Origin: Segatella copri | GTDB lineage: Bacteria; Bacteroidota; Bacteroidia; Bacteroidales; Bacteroidaceae | Direction: 5' to 3' | Length of the DNA stretch: 64,000 bases | Assembly (NCBI RefSeq): GCF_026015625.1 | Contig: NZ_JAPDVG010000001.1 | Span: forward strand, 744,001-808,000 | Shown: positions 53,186-63,922 of the stretch, piece by piece | How the letters are laid out: the number at the start of each line of letters is the position of its first letter | Numbering within the stretch: the first letter of the stretch is position 1 | Translations under genes and position numbers: made by a program | Notes under the pieces: generated by a model | Databases searched by the model: none | Seen by the model: only the letters and a program-made list of their open reading frames with translations | What the model was told of the DNA's origin: nothing

Positions 53186-53310
53186 AATTACTATAAGATT
53201 GTTTGTTTATTATTATTTGTTTATTCTTTTCTTTTATTGGATGCTTATTATGTTAGTTTCTTATCCAGCACATTTCGTTTTTTTTCATTGCAAAAACTTC
53301 TTGTTGGATT

Positions 53311-53342
53311 TTAGCTGTTCCGGCGGACTTTATCCGCCGGTT
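53311..53342. repeat. Stable GC-rich hairpin between mutarotase and symporter genes
   Basis: CCGGCGGA and TCCGCCGG form an 8-bp perfect GC-rich stem with a 5-base loop (CTTTA). No U-run is present on the minus strand. It may end the mutarotase transcript or protect its 3' end. Confidence 0.6.
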
Positions 53343-53367
53343 CGCTAACTTTTAAACTAACTTACGC

Positions 53368-54555
53368 TTACTTTTTAACGCTGAATTTGTAAGCGAGGTG
53401 AGAATAGTATTTCTCTCCTGGCTTCAATGTGGCATCTGTCCAATCCTTTACACCCTGAGCAATCTTGGTTGGAGAATCAGGATATTTCTGGCTCTCGAAG
53501 CAAACGCTTACATGTTTAGGATACTTGATGCCATGCTTGCAGGCAATACCTGTGCCTTGGAAGTTACCGGTGTAAACCTGAATTCCTGGCTCGTTGGTAA
53601 ATACTTCAAGAAGGATACCGCTCTTTGGTGAGTAGAGGCTTGCGCAAACTGTTTTGTCATCGCCCTTACCATTCTTATATGTGTTCAAGCACCAGTTGTG
53701 GTCGTAACCTGTGGCATTCTTAATCTGATCAAAGTTATAATCAACCTTCTTGCCGATTTCTGCAGGTTTACGGAAATCCATAGGGGTTCCCTCGACACTC
53801 TTGATTTCACCAGTTGGGATGTAAAGTGAATCTGCAGGAGTGAACTTATCTGCATTGATGTACATTACCTGATCGAAACCTTCCTTAGATGGATCGCCAT
53901 TCAAGTTGAAGTAACTGTGGTTGGTCATATTGACAACGGTCTCTTTGTCTGTTGTAGCGCCAAACTCGATGTCGAGTGTGTTGTTACTCTTGACTGTGTA
54001 TTTAGCTGTTGCTGTTACGTTGCCAGGGAAACCATTCTCGCCATCCTTCGCATTGATAGTGAAGGTAACGGATGAGTCGTTCTTCTCTGTAATGTCGTAA
54101 ACCTGGTTCAACCATCCTGTAGCCCCACCACCATGCAGGCAGTTGCCATTATCATTTGCCTTCAACTGGTATGTTGAACCAGCAAGTGAAAGTTTAGCAT
54201 CCTTGATACGGTTGGCATAACGTCCTACAGAAGAACCATAATCTGAAGGAGAGTTAAGGGTGTCAGCATACTGATGGATATTATCGTAACCAAGAACCAC
54301 ATCTGTTGGCTTTCCGTCCTTGTTTGGAACGGAAATGGAAACGACACGTCCACCATAATTGGTGAGGCAAACTTCCATGCCGTTTGCATTCTTGAGAGTT
54401 ACTAACTCAGTCTTCTTGCCCAATACTGTTGAATCGAAATCTGCTGGATTCAAACCAGATTGTGTGAGACTTGCATTGCTGCTTGATGAACAAGCTGAGA
54501 GGGTAGCGATAGCCGCAAAACCAACTCCCATAAATAGGGTCTTAAATGTACTCAT
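53368..54555 (-). CDS. galM: Aldose 1-epimerase, lipoprotein
   Basis: 395 residues. The signal ends in lipobox LSAC (19-22), followed by SSSSNAS, so it is a lipoprotein outside the cytoplasm. The galactose mutarotase fold shows VTLKNANGMEVCLTNYGGRV, YGSSVGRYANRIKDAKLSL, CLHGGGATGW, NMTNHSYFNLNG (catalytic His) and a late CFESQKYPDSP (catalytic Glu). It interconverts sugar anomers, here probably before uptake. A second, non-secreted mutarotase gene lies at 57602. A -7-like TAATTTTA lies upstream. Confidence 0.93.
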   Translation of the reverse strand: MSTFKTLFMGVGFAAIATLSACSSSSNASLTQSGLNPADFDSTVLGKKTELVTLKNANGMEVCLTNYGGRVVSISVPNKDGKPTDVVLGYDNIHQYADTLNSPSDYGSSVGRYANRIKDAKLSLAGSTYQLKANDNGNCLHGGGATGWLNQVYDITEKNDSSVTFTINAKDGENGFPGNVTATAKYTVKSNNTLDIEFGATTDKETVVNMTNHSYFNLNGDPSKEGFDQVMYINADKFTPADSLYIPTGEIKSVEGTPMDFRKPAEIGKKVDYNFDQIKNATGYDHNWCLNTYKNGKGDDKTVCASLYSPKSGILLEVFTNEPGIQVYTGNFQGTGIACKHGIKYPKHVSVCFESQKYPDSPTKIAQGVKDWTDATLKPGEKYYSHLAYKFSVKK

Positions 54556-54711
54556 TTTTAGGCTGTTTTTTATTGTCTATTCATTTTGGGTGTAAAATTA
54601 CAATTTTATTTCGAATCTGCAAGCGTTTTTCCTAACTTTTTTTCTTCTAAAGTGTCTTTTTAACACTATTTGTATGAAAACGCCTGTTTTTGCCTTATTT
54701 GGAACAAAAAA

Positions 54712-54741
54712 AACTGCAGTTAGCAAATACTAACTGCAGTT
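54712..54741 (-). terminator. Terminator of galK
   Basis: A 12-bp perfect stem AACTGCAGTTAG/CTAACTGCAGTT with a 6-base loop, then eight Ts on the minus strand (54711-54704). Confidence 0.92.
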
Positions 54742-54766
54742 CCTTATATTATATATAATGTATATA

Positions 54767-55927
54767 TTAGCAAACCTTGTGAGAACCCTCAGAGATGATT
54801 ACAGGGTAAATCTCTGGAGCATGACCATATTTGGCTGTGAACTTAGCTGTCACGTCCTCAACGAACTTGTCGTAGATATCGTCCTTTACCAGGTTGATAG
54901 TGCAGCCACCGAAGCCACCGCCCATGATACGGCTACCAGTAACACCGTTCTCCTTAGCAACATCGTTTAAGAAGTCGAGTTCCTCGCAGCTTACCTCGTA
55001 TTCCTTGCTCAAGCCGTGGTGAGTCTCGTACATCTTCTGACCTACTGTCTCGTAGTCACCCTTCTCAAGAGCATCGCAGACTGCCAATACGCGGTCCTTC
55101 TCGCCCAATACGAAGTGAGCGCGGCTGTAATCCTCTTCGCCTACCTCAGCGCGAACCTCTTCCAACTGTTCCCATGTGCAATCACGGAGAGTTTCGAACT
55201 TAGCTTCTGGGTGCTTTGCTGCAATGTGCTTAACAACATTTTCGCAAGAGTTGCGACGGTCGTTGTATGGAGAACCTGCCAACTCGTGCTTTACCTTAGA
55301 GTTTACCAGGCAGAGTTTATAGCCCTTAGGCTCGAATGGGAAGTATTCAAATTCGCGGCTGTTGCAATCGAGGCGCATCAACTTACCTTCCTTGCCGAAA
55401 ACAGAAGCAAACTGGTCCATGATACCGCAGTTAACACCTACATACTTGTGCTCAGTAGCCTGGCCTGCGAGAACGAGATCCCATTTAGAAACCTTGTTGT
55501 CACCAAAGAGGTCGTTCAAAGCAAAAGCAAAACAGCTTTCAAGAGCAGCAGATGAAGACATACCAGCACCGAGAGGCACATCACCATAGAATGCTGCATT
55601 GAAACCCTTTACGTCAACGCCCAATGCCTTCATCTCCTGGCAAACACCATAGATGTAACGTGCCCATGAAGCGCGAGGACCTTCAGGATCATTAACCTTG
55701 AATTCTACACGGTCCTTCAAGTCGATAGAGTAGAGCATGACGGTATCTGTTCCGTTAGGACGGATTTCTGCCATGATACCCTTATCTACTGCACCTGGGA
55801 AAACAAATCCACCATTATAATCGGTATGCTCACCAATCAAGTTAATACGACCTGGTGACATGTAGATGTTACCTGTTTTACCATCGAAATGCTTGATGAA
55901 TCGGCTTCTTACTTTTTCAATATCCAT
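54767..55927 (-). CDS. galK: Galactokinase
   Basis: 386 residues. A GHMP kinase that phosphorylates galactose at C1. Motifs: GRINLIGEHTDYNGGFVFPG (galactokinase signature), VPLGAGMSSSAALE (ATP loop), GVNCGIMDQFASV (catalytic Asp) and GSRIMGGGFGGCTI. It follows the MFS transporter and mutarotase genes and completes the early galactose route; galT and galE are not in this window. Confidence 0.96.
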   Translation of the reverse strand: MDIEKVRSRFIKHFDGKTGNIYMSPGRINLIGEHTDYNGGFVFPGAVDKGIMAEIRPNGTDTVMLYSIDLKDRVEFKVNDPEGPRASWARYIYGVCQEMKALGVDVKGFNAAFYGDVPLGAGMSSSAALESCFAFALNDLFGDNKVSKWDLVLAGQATEHKYVGVNCGIMDQFASVFGKEGKLMRLDCNSREFEYFPFEPKGYKLCLVNSKVKHELAGSPYNDRRNSCENVVKHIAAKHPEAKFETLRDCTWEQLEEVRAEVGEEDYSRAHFVLGEKDRVLAVCDALEKGDYETVGQKMYETHHGLSKEYEVSCEELDFLNDVAKENGVTGSRIMGGGFGGCTINLVKDDIYDKFVEDVTAKFTAKYGHAPEIYPVIISEGSHKVC

Positions 55928-55976
55928 AATTAGTTAAGTTTTTGTTGTGTTGTTACTAAAGATTTGATTATATGAT

Positions 55977-56009
55977 TTAGCCCTAAGACTATATATGCCT
56001 TAGGGCTAA
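55977..56009 (-). terminator. Hairpin between the MFS transporter gene and galK
   Basis: An 11-bp perfect stem TTAGCCCTAAG/CTTAGGGCTAA located 15 bases past the transporter stop. The U-run is weak, so partial readthrough into galK is likely. Confidence 0.65.
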
Positions 56010-56023
56010 TTTATTTCGTGTTT

Positions 56024-57349
56024 TTAATCAACAGGAATATCCTTGTTGATGTTCTTGCAACCAGCTACAGCATAGAAGAACATGTATGCCATACAGATGA
56101 GAGGCACAATGTAACTAGCCATATAGCCAGCGTTGTCTGCGATGAAGTTCTGTACCAATGGCATCAATCCGCCACCTACTACCATCATCATGAAAATACC
56201 TGAAGCCTGGGCTGTATACTTGCCAAGACCCTCAGTAGCAAGGTTGAAGATAGAAGACCACATGATAGAAGTGCAGAGACCGCAGAGTACCAGGAACATG
56301 GCAGCGATAGGCACTGTAACCATCTGGAATGATGTACCTGTAAATACAGGCATTTCTACTGTTGTTGACTTGCCGAGAAGTACGGCGAGGACGATAAAGA
56401 TCATACCTGCACCATTGGCAATCATCATCATCATGCGGCTAGATACCTTGTCAGCAATAAAACTGGAGCAAAGACGACCAACCAGCATCAGAAGCCAGTA
56501 TGTACCTGCAACGAAACCACCGATAGCTGCTGCATTTGCCAAGGCTGTACCATTGATGAAACCACCACCATTTGCTGTTGTATCAGAAATGTAGAAGTTC
56601 AATGTTCCAGGAATGCCTACCTCAACACCTACATAAACGAAGATTGCGATAACGCCGAGGTTGAAGTGGCGAAAAGCCCATGGTGAATGCTCGAATACAG
56701 TCTTGTCTGTAGTCTTACCCATCTCTGGATCCTGGATAGGGATGAAGTTCAAGATAACGAATGCTGCTGCGAATACGGCAAGGGCAATGTAAAGCACGAG
56801 GTTCACATCTACCATTTTGGTGTTAGCAGTAACTGTACCGATAAGGGCACCTACGAGCATTGGGGTTAAAGTTCCGGATAAACTGTTCAATGTACCACCG
56901 ATGAGGTTCAACTGGTTACCGCGGTTACCACCACCACCGATGAGGTTCAACATTGGGTTTACAACAGTATTCAAAATACAAACTGCGAAACCTGAGATGA
57001 ACGCACCGAAGAGGTAAACGGCGAAGCCTGAGATGTCGGCACCGAACTTACCTGAAAGGAACTGGATGAGCACGCCTACGAATCCGGTAGCGATACCGGT
57101 GAGGGCTGTCTTCTTGTAACCGATCTTGGTGAGCAACTTACCTGCAGGGATACCCATGAAGAGGTAAGCCAAGAAGTTCATGGCGTTACCCAACATACCG
57201 ATCATGTTAGCACTTCCGCTGTCAGCGAATACATTTTTCCAAATAACTCCGATAGGAGCAGCCAAATTCGTTACGAACGAAATCATGGCGTAGAGGAACA
57301 TCATCGTGATAATGGCGATGATATTGCCATTTTTACTTTGGTTTTCCAT
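56024..57349 (-). CDS. Sugar MFS transporter (glucose/galactose, GluP/FucP type)
   Basis: 441 residues, 12 predicted membrane segments. It resembles the FucP/GluP group: FLYAMISFVTNLAAPIG at the start, FMGIPAGKLLTKIGYKKTAL after helix 2, the NPMLNLIGGGGNRGNQLNLIG-type loop, and MWSSIFNLATEGLGKYTAQASG. It probably imports galactose or glucose with protons or Na+. It lies between a mutarotase gene and galK on the same strand. Confidence 0.9.
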   Translation of the reverse strand: MENQSKNGNIIAIITMMFLYAMISFVTNLAAPIGVIWKNVFADSGSANMIGMLGNAMNFLAYLFMGIPAGKLLTKIGYKKTALTGIATGFVGVLIQFLSGKFGADISGFAVYLFGAFISGFAVCILNTVVNPMLNLIGGGGNRGNQLNLIGGTLNSLSGTLTPMLVGALIGTVTANTKMVDVNLVLYIALAVFAAAFVILNFIPIQDPEMGKTTDKTVFEHSPWAFRHFNLGVIAIFVYVGVEVGIPGTLNFYISDTTANGGGFINGTALANAAAIGGFVAGTYWLLMLVGRLCSSFIADKVSSRMMMMIANGAGMIFIVLAVLLGKSTTVEMPVFTGTSFQMVTVPIAAMFLVLCGLCTSIMWSSIFNLATEGLGKYTAQASGIFMMMVVGGGLMPLVQNFIADNAGYMASYIVPLICMAYMFFYAVAGCKNINKDIPVD

Positions 57350-57414
57350 TTTTTTTGATAGTTGATATTGTTATTTGTTATTATTATTTGCGAAAAGCTT
57401 GTTTATACTCTTTT

Positions 57415-57480
57415 TGAAGAGGTTATTGATTCTCTTTTATGGTAAAGAGGTTGCTACTCTTTTCTTCTAAGAGGTTGTTT
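57415..57480. repeat. Three consecutive CTCTT/AAGAG mini-hairpins upstream of the MFS gene
   Basis: AAGAGGTT occurs at 57418, 57445 and 57469, each preceded by an ACTCTTT or TCTCTTT arm, so three short hairpins can form in a row. They lie in the leader of the MFS transporter gene. A fourth partial motif, AAAGACGTT, is at 57488. Confidence 0.55.
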
Positions 57481-57554
57481 CTTCTTTAAAGACGTTAAGA
57501 CTTCTCTTTAAGATTGTTGTCGCGCTGGATGAGTTTTGTCATTCAAGCGCGAAA

Positions 57555-57588
57555 ATGGAGCAAGTGCTGTTTAGAGTACCTGCTCCAT
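57555..57588 (-). terminator. Hairpin after the cytoplasmic mutarotase gene
   Basis: An 8-bp perfect stem ATGGAGCA/TGCTCCAT, then TTTTCGC on the minus strand. Confidence 0.6.
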
Positions 57589-57601
57589 GATTTATTCTGA
57601 T

Positions 57602-58687
57602 TTATTTGTCAATTCCAAACTTATAGATTGTCTTCTGGGTGTATGTTTCACCTGGATTTAATCTGCAACTTGGGAAATAGGTGTGATTTGGAGTGTCTGG
57701 GAACTTCTGTGCCTCGAAGCAGACTGCACTGCGACGTGGGAATGTTGCACCAAACTGTCCTGAGATACCTGCAAGGAAATTACCTGTGTACATCTGCAAA
57801 CCTGGTTCTGTGGTATAAACCTCCATGGTACGGCAGCTTACAGGGTCTTTTATACGGGCAGCAAAACTCAACTCACCTTCTTCTGTCTTGTTCAATACAT
57901 AGTTGTGGTCATAGCCCTGACCATTCTTGATCTGCTCGTTGTCTGCATTGATGTCCTGACCAATTGGCTTTGGTGTACGGAAATCGAATGGTGTGCCCTC
58001 AACCTTCAAAATCTCACCTGTAGGGATAGAATACTTATCAATAGGGAGATAGTAGTTTGCGTTTACCTCACAGATGATATTGTCAACTGTTGGGGTAGGA
58101 TTAGCAATACCCTGGATTGAGAAGAAAGCGTGATGTGTCAGGTTGCAGATGGTTGTCTTGTTGGTTGTAGCCTGATACTTGATAACGAACTCATTGTCGT
58201 CGGTCAATGTGTAAGCTACCCAAACTGTCAACTCACCAGTGAAGCCTTCTTCACCATAAGGGCTCGTGTATTTCAACACGACAGCGCTATCACTCATGCG
58301 GGTTGCATCCCAAACTTTGGTGTGGAAACCTGTAGGTCCACCATGCAGGTGGTTGGGACCATCGTTGCATGCCAAGTGATACTCCTTGCCGTGAAGTATG
58401 AACTTGCCTTCTTTAATACGGTTGCCATAACGACCGATGAGCACACTCAAGAATGGCTCTGGTGAGTTGATGACGTCCTGTATGTTGTCATGACCCTGGA
58501 TGAGGTTGGCATAGTTGCCATCCTTGTCAGGCATCATGATGGCTACGACTGCTCCACCATAGTTAGTCACTGCAACTTCGTTGCCTTGCTTGTTTCTTAA
58601 CACGAAGAGATCAGTCTTCTTGCCATTCACTGTGGTCTGAAAATCTTCTCTTTTCAAACCACACTTATTTGCTGGTTCTGTATTCAT
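57602..58687 (-). CDS. galM: Aldose 1-epimerase, cytoplasmic
   Basis: 361 residues without a signal peptide (start MNTEPANKCGLKREDF). It shares the mutarotase features LRNKQGNEVAVTNYGGAVV, IGRYGNRIKEGKF, HLHGGPTGFHTKVWD, CNLTHHAFFSIQG and CFEAQKFPDTPN. It is related to the lipoprotein copy at 53368 but located in a different compartment. It heads the galactose group: mutarotase, transporter, galactokinase. A promoter is recognisable just upstream. Confidence 0.93.
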   Translation of the reverse strand: MNTEPANKCGLKREDFQTTVNGKKTDLFVLRNKQGNEVAVTNYGGAVVAIMMPDKDGNYANLIQGHDNIQDVINSPEPFLSVLIGRYGNRIKEGKFILHGKEYHLACNDGPNHLHGGPTGFHTKVWDATRMSDSAVVLKYTSPYGEEGFTGELTVWVAYTLTDDNEFVIKYQATTNKTTICNLTHHAFFSIQGIANPTPTVDNIICEVNANYYLPIDKYSIPTGEILKVEGTPFDFRTPKPIGQDINADNEQIKNGQGYDHNYVLNKTEEGELSFAARIKDPVSCRTMEVYTTEPGLQMYTGNFLAGISGQFGATFPRRSAVCFEAQKFPDTPNHTYFPSCRLNPGETYTQKTIYKFGIDK

Positions 58688-58736
58688 AATATCTCACTTT
58701 TTTTAGTTACCTTACTTTGGTTTAAGTAATGTACTG

Positions 58737-58768
58737 CAAAGTAACTAAAAAAAAATGAGTATTACAAA
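58737..58768 (-). promoter_or_regulatory. Promoter of the galactose gene group
   Basis: On the minus strand TTTG (58768-58765), 20 bases, TTACTTTG (58744-58737); one mismatch to the -7 consensus. The leader contains a GTTAC/GTAAC-bounded palindrome that could be an operator. Confidence 0.6.
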
Positions 58769-58798
58769 TATTTTATGAACTTTTTGATTTAAAAAATC

Positions 58799-60037
58799 CT
58801 AAAATGATTCTGATAGCAAATCGGCAACGACGTAACTTGATCCGCCAATAAAGATAAAATCATCTTTTTTTGCGTTTGCTTTTGCTTTGTTAAATGCCTG
58901 TGCGATAGTTTGATAGCATGTTCCGTTTAAGCCGTGCTTTTGTGCGTATCCGTATAATTTGTCTACAGGAATCGCTCTTTTGGTTGATGGCTGTGTCCAA
59001 TAGAAAATCGTGCTTTCTTTTGGCAACTTTTCTAATAGTCCCATTACATGCTCTACATCTTTGTCATCAACCATTCCGAAGACAATATGTTTCGTATCGG
59101 CTTTGACGGATGCAATCTGAGGCTCCAGATACTCCCATCCGGCAAGGTTATGTCCCGTATCACAGATGGTGAGAGGGTGTTCGTTGAGTTTTTCCCATCT
59201 GCCACGTAAGCCTGTCAGCTCGCATACATGTTCGAAGCCGTTCTTTATGCTTTCATCTTTGATTTCTATTCCTTCTTCCTTCAGGCATTCTACGGCTGCG
59301 GATATGGTGCAGAAGTTCTTTTTCTGATAGTTGCCTTTCAGTTCGAAGTTCGTGTCTGCGTCAGTTGCATGTGCAAAATGGATAGGAGAATTCTGCTCAT
59401 GGGCTTTCTTGATGAATACAGGTTGGGTCTCTTCGTTCCATTCGCCAATAACGACAGGAATCTGTGGCTTGATGATACCTGCCTTTTCGCCTGCAATCTC
59501 GCCGAGTGTATTCCCGAGGAATTGGGTGTGGTCAAAACTGATGTTCGTGATAACGGATAGGATAGGAGTGATGATGTTGGTACTATCCAGTCTTCCTCCC
59601 AATCCAACTTCGATGACGGCAAAGTCTACCTTTTGTTCTGCAAAATACTGAAATGCCATCATGGTGGTCAGTTCAAAGAACGATGGATGTAGCGGTTCGA
59701 AGAATTTCCGGTTGTTTTCTACAAAGTCGATTACATACTCTTCGCTTACCATCTCACCATTTACGCGAATGCGTTCTCTGAAATCTACAAGATGTGGAGA
59801 TGTGAACAGGCCGACCTTATAGCCCTGGCTCTGCAGGATTGCAGCAAGGGTATGGGATGATGAACCTTTTCCGTTGGTTCCTGCAATGTGGATACATTTA
59901 TATTGGTTATGAGGATGCCCGAAGTGTTCATCCATTTTATACATCGTATCAAGCCCAGGTTTGTATGCCTTGGCTCCAATCTTTTCAAAAACCGGCGTGC
60001 TGGTGAAAAGATATTCAACAGTTTCTTGATAATTCAT
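58799..60037 (-). CDS. folC: Folylpolyglutamate synthase/dihydrofolate synthase
   Basis: 412 residues. A Mur-ligase-fold enzyme that adds glutamate to dihydropteroate and folates. Motifs: HIAGTNGKGSSSHTLAAIL (ATP loop), GLFTSPHLVDFRERI, VDFAVIEVGLGGRLDSTN, SFDHTQFLGNTLGEIAGEKAG and GMVDDKDVEH. Complete. It lies 100 bases downstream of dnaJ, after a strong terminator. Confidence 0.95.
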   Translation of the reverse strand: MNYQETVEYLFTSTPVFEKIGAKAYKPGLDTMYKMDEHFGHPHNQYKCIHIAGTNGKGSSSHTLAAILQSQGYKVGLFTSPHLVDFRERIRVNGEMVSEEYVIDFVENNRKFFEPLHPSFFELTTMMAFQYFAEQKVDFAVIEVGLGGRLDSTNIITPILSVITNISFDHTQFLGNTLGEIAGEKAGIIKPQIPVVIGEWNEETQPVFIKKAHEQNSPIHFAHATDADTNFELKGNYQKKNFCTISAAVECLKEEGIEIKDESIKNGFEHVCELTGLRGRWEKLNEHPLTICDTGHNLAGWEYLEPQIASVKADTKHIVFGMVDDKDVEHVMGLLEKLPKESTIFYWTQPSTKRAIPVDKLYGYAQKHGLNGTCYQTIAQAFNKAKANAKKDDFIFIGGSSYVVADLLSESF

Positions 60038-60069
60038 GTTATATGTTATACCTTATTATATATACAGAT

Positions 60070-60125
60070 AATCCCCGAAAAGAGCGAACCGTTCTTTCGA
60101 AGATAGTTCGCCCTCTTCGGGGATT
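60070..60125 (-). terminator. Terminator of grpE-dnaJ
   Basis: A 10-bp outer stem AATCCCCGAA/TTCGGGGATT with an inner GCGAAC/GTTCGC stem (60084-60089/60106-60111), 13 bases past the dnaJ stop. Confidence 0.75.
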
Positions 60126-60137
60126 GCTCTTTACTGT

Positions 60138-61301
60138 TTATTTTTTAAAGAGATTCTTGAAACTTTCAAAGAGAGATTTCTTCTCTGCATTATCTGCTTT
60201 GAAATTATCGCATTCCTTGAATTTCACAACAAGATCCTTTTCTTCTTTTGTCAGAGAGGTAGGGATGAAAACGGTAATATTGACGATAATATCACCACGG
60301 CCATAACCATATCCCTGAATAGCCGGCATTCCTTTGCCACGCAAACGGATCTGTTTGCCTGGTTGTGTGCCTGGTTCTATTTTGATCTTCGTCTTACCAT
60401 CCAAGGTAGGGACTTCTACCTCGCCACCCAAAGTGGCAGTTGCAAAGTCAAGAACAAGATTATGGTATAAGTCCTGACCAACACGCTCGAAATCATCGTT
60501 CTTTTCTACGCTTACCATTACCTGTAGGTTTCCGTAGAGACCATTGTGCTTGCCTTGGTTACCCTTTCCTTCAACGGTAACAACCATATCGTTGTCGACA
60601 CCTGCAGGGATATTGATTTCTACGAGTTCCTCGCCCTTCACGATTCCGTCGCCACCGCATTCCTTACATTTGTTCTTGATGATAGTTCCCTCACCGCCAC
60701 ACTTTGTACATGCAGCCTGAGTTTGCATCATGCCGAACATGCTGCGTACCGTTTTTAAGACATAGCCGCTTCCATGACATTCCGGACATGTTTCTGGCTG
60801 GGCACCACCTTCGCAACCTGTTCCGTGACATGCAGAGCAAGTTACATCCTTGCGAATCTTGAAGCGCTTGGTAACACCTGTTGCTGCCTCTTGGAGAGTC
60901 AGTTTTACTCTTACGCGAAGGTCGCCACCCTGGTAAACCCGCTTCTGTGAGCCGCCACCGAATCCGCCGCCACCAAAGCCGCTGAAACCGCCGTGTCCGC
61001 CAAAGATATCTCCAAACATAGAGAAGATGTCGTTCATGTCCATGCTGGCACCACCGCCAAATCCGCCGAATCCACCTTGTGGGCCGTCGAAACCAAACTG
61101 GTCATACTGCTGGCGCTTCTGGGCATCGTGGAGAACTTCGTAAGCTTCGGCAGCTTCCTTGAATTTCTCTTCCGCCTCTTTGTTGCCAGGGTTGCGGTCT
61201 GGATGATACTTGATGGCTATCTTTCGATACGCCTTCTTTATTTCGTCTTCTGATGCCGACTTGTCTACGCCCAGCACCTCATAATAGTCTCTCTTAGCCA
61301 T
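60138..61301 (-). CDS. dnaJ: Molecular chaperone DnaJ
   Basis: 387 residues. The J domain (about 1-70) has HPDRN after AIKY. A Gly/Phe-rich linker (about 75-125) follows, then four zinc-finger CxxCxGxG repeats ([32 protein letters not shown]; about 155-225) and the C-terminal substrate domain ([20 protein letters not shown]). It stimulates DnaK with GrpE. grpE lies 84 bases upstream. Confidence 0.97.
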   Translation of the reverse strand: MAKRDYYEVLGVDKSASEDEIKKAYRKIAIKYHPDRNPGNKEAEEKFKEAAEAYEVLHDAQKRQQYDQFGFDGPQGGFGGFGGGASMDMNDIFSMFGDIFGGHGGFSGFGGGGFGGGSQKRVYQGGDLRVRVKLTLQEAATGVTKRFKIRKDVTCSACHGTGCEGGAQPETCPECHGSGYVLKTVRSMFGMMQTQAACTKCGGEGTIIKNKCKECGGDGIVKGEELVEINIPAGVDNDMVVTVEGKGNQGKHNGLYGNLQVMVSVEKNDDFERVGQDLYHNLVLDFATATLGGEVEVPTLDGKTKIKIEPGTQPGKQIRLRGKGMPAIQGYGYGRGDIIVNITVFIPTSLTKEEKDLVVKFKECDNFKADNAEKKSLFESFKNLFKK

Positions 61302-61385
61302 TTGCTTATTTCAAATATTGAATTTTCTTACAGAATTCTAATAGAATGTTCTGGATTTTGAAAAATAATTCTTGATATTTCTTTC

Positions 61386-62027
61386 TTACTGACCTACAGC
61401 TACCTTGGCATGGCGAATCACCTTGTCGTTCATCGTATAACCAGTCTGGACGCAGTCAATGATCTTTCCCTTCTTGTCATCGCCCATTCCCGGAACCATA
61501 GCAATAGCCTCGTGGAAATCTACATCGAAATCCTTGTCGTTGGTTTCAATCTTCTTTACGCCAAGACCTTCGAGTGTCTTTACGAACTTGTTGAAAATCA
61601 TCTGGACACCTTCCTTGATAGCCTTAGGGTCTTCGCTCTTGTCAGCGATGGCACGCTCAAAGTCGTCGAGAATAGGCAGAATAGCAGCTACAGTCTTCTC
61701 GCCGCCATTCAAAATCAGTTCTGCTTTCTCTTTGAGGGTACGCTTGCGGTAATTCTCAAACTCAGCAGTCTTATAGAGTAACTGTTTCTTGAGTTCCTCT
61801 ACCTCTTGCTGTGCTTTTGTTAAAGGATCAATCTCTTCTGCCTTCTTGTCAGCAGCGTCTGTATTGTTGTCACCTTCTTCTGCCTTGTTGTCAGTATTCT
61901 GATTTTCCTCAGTATTTTCATTTTGAGTTGTCTGCTCATTATTTTCATTCTGAACAGTCTCCTGAACGTTTCCGTCCTCTATATTGATTTCTTTTTCTTT
62001 TGACATAGTCTTAAATTTTTTAAACAT
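61386..62027 (-). CDS. grpE: Nucleotide exchange factor GrpE
   Basis: 213 residues; an in-frame ATG seven codons later (62006, MSKEKEINIEDG) is an equally good start. The N-terminal third is very acidic and rich in Asn, Gln and Glu. A long coiled coil follows (about 70-110, AQQEVEELKKQLLYKTAEFE, NYRKRTLKEK) and then the GrpE beta-domain ending in MNDKVIRHAKVAV. It releases ADP from DnaK. It heads the grpE-dnaJ unit; no dnaK is in the window. Confidence 0.95.
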   Translation of the reverse strand: MFKKFKTMSKEKEINIEDGNVQETVQNENNEQTTQNENTEENQNTDNKAEEGDNNTDAADKKAEEIDPLTKAQQEVEELKKQLLYKTAEFENYRKRTLKEKAELILNGGEKTVAAILPILDDFERAIADKSEDPKAIKEGVQMIFNKFVKTLEGLGVKKIETNDKDFDVDFHEAIAMVPGMGDDKKGKIIDCVQTGYTMNDKVIRHAKVAVGQ

Positions 62028-62061
62028 GATAATTCTTGTTATTGGTTGTTTGACAAAAAGT

Positions 62062-62091
62062 GTGCCAACCCGATTCTCATCGAATTGGCAC
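62062..62091 (-). terminator. Terminator of the ABC-F gene
   Basis: GTGCCAA/TTGGCAC plus an inner CGAT/ATCG stem, followed on the minus strand by ACTTTTTG (62061-62054). Confidence 0.8.
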
Positions 62092-62146
62092 TATTAAATT
62101 ATAAGATAATTTGTGGTTGCTGTTTAACAGCAGAATAACTTTTTGT

Positions 62147-63772
<1,626 letters not shown>

Positions 63773-63812
63773 CTAAATATCTTTTATTCTGATTATATCT
63801 TTAATTCAGCTG

Positions 63813-63820
63813 CAAAATTA
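63813..63820 (-). promoter_or_regulatory. -7 element of the ABC-F gene promoter
   Basis: On the minus strand TAATTTTG, matching TAnnTTTG. The -33 region about 19-20 bases upstream has only a partial TTG. Confidence 0.5.
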
Positions 63821-63891
63821 CAAAAAAATATTTGAAACACAATGATTTATTGGCAAAAGTTACTAATTTTTAGTTAAAAACATGGTGGCTT

Positions 63892-63922
63892 TTTGTTATT
63901 TTGCAGAAAAGTCTTACTTTTG
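63892..63922 (+). promoter_or_regulatory. Promoter of a rightward gene beyond the window
   Basis: TTTG (63892-63895), 19 bases, TACTTTTG (63915-63922). ATGs at 63967 and 63978 are quickly followed by stops; the ATG at 63994 reaches the edge and may be the start of the next gene. Confidence 0.65.
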
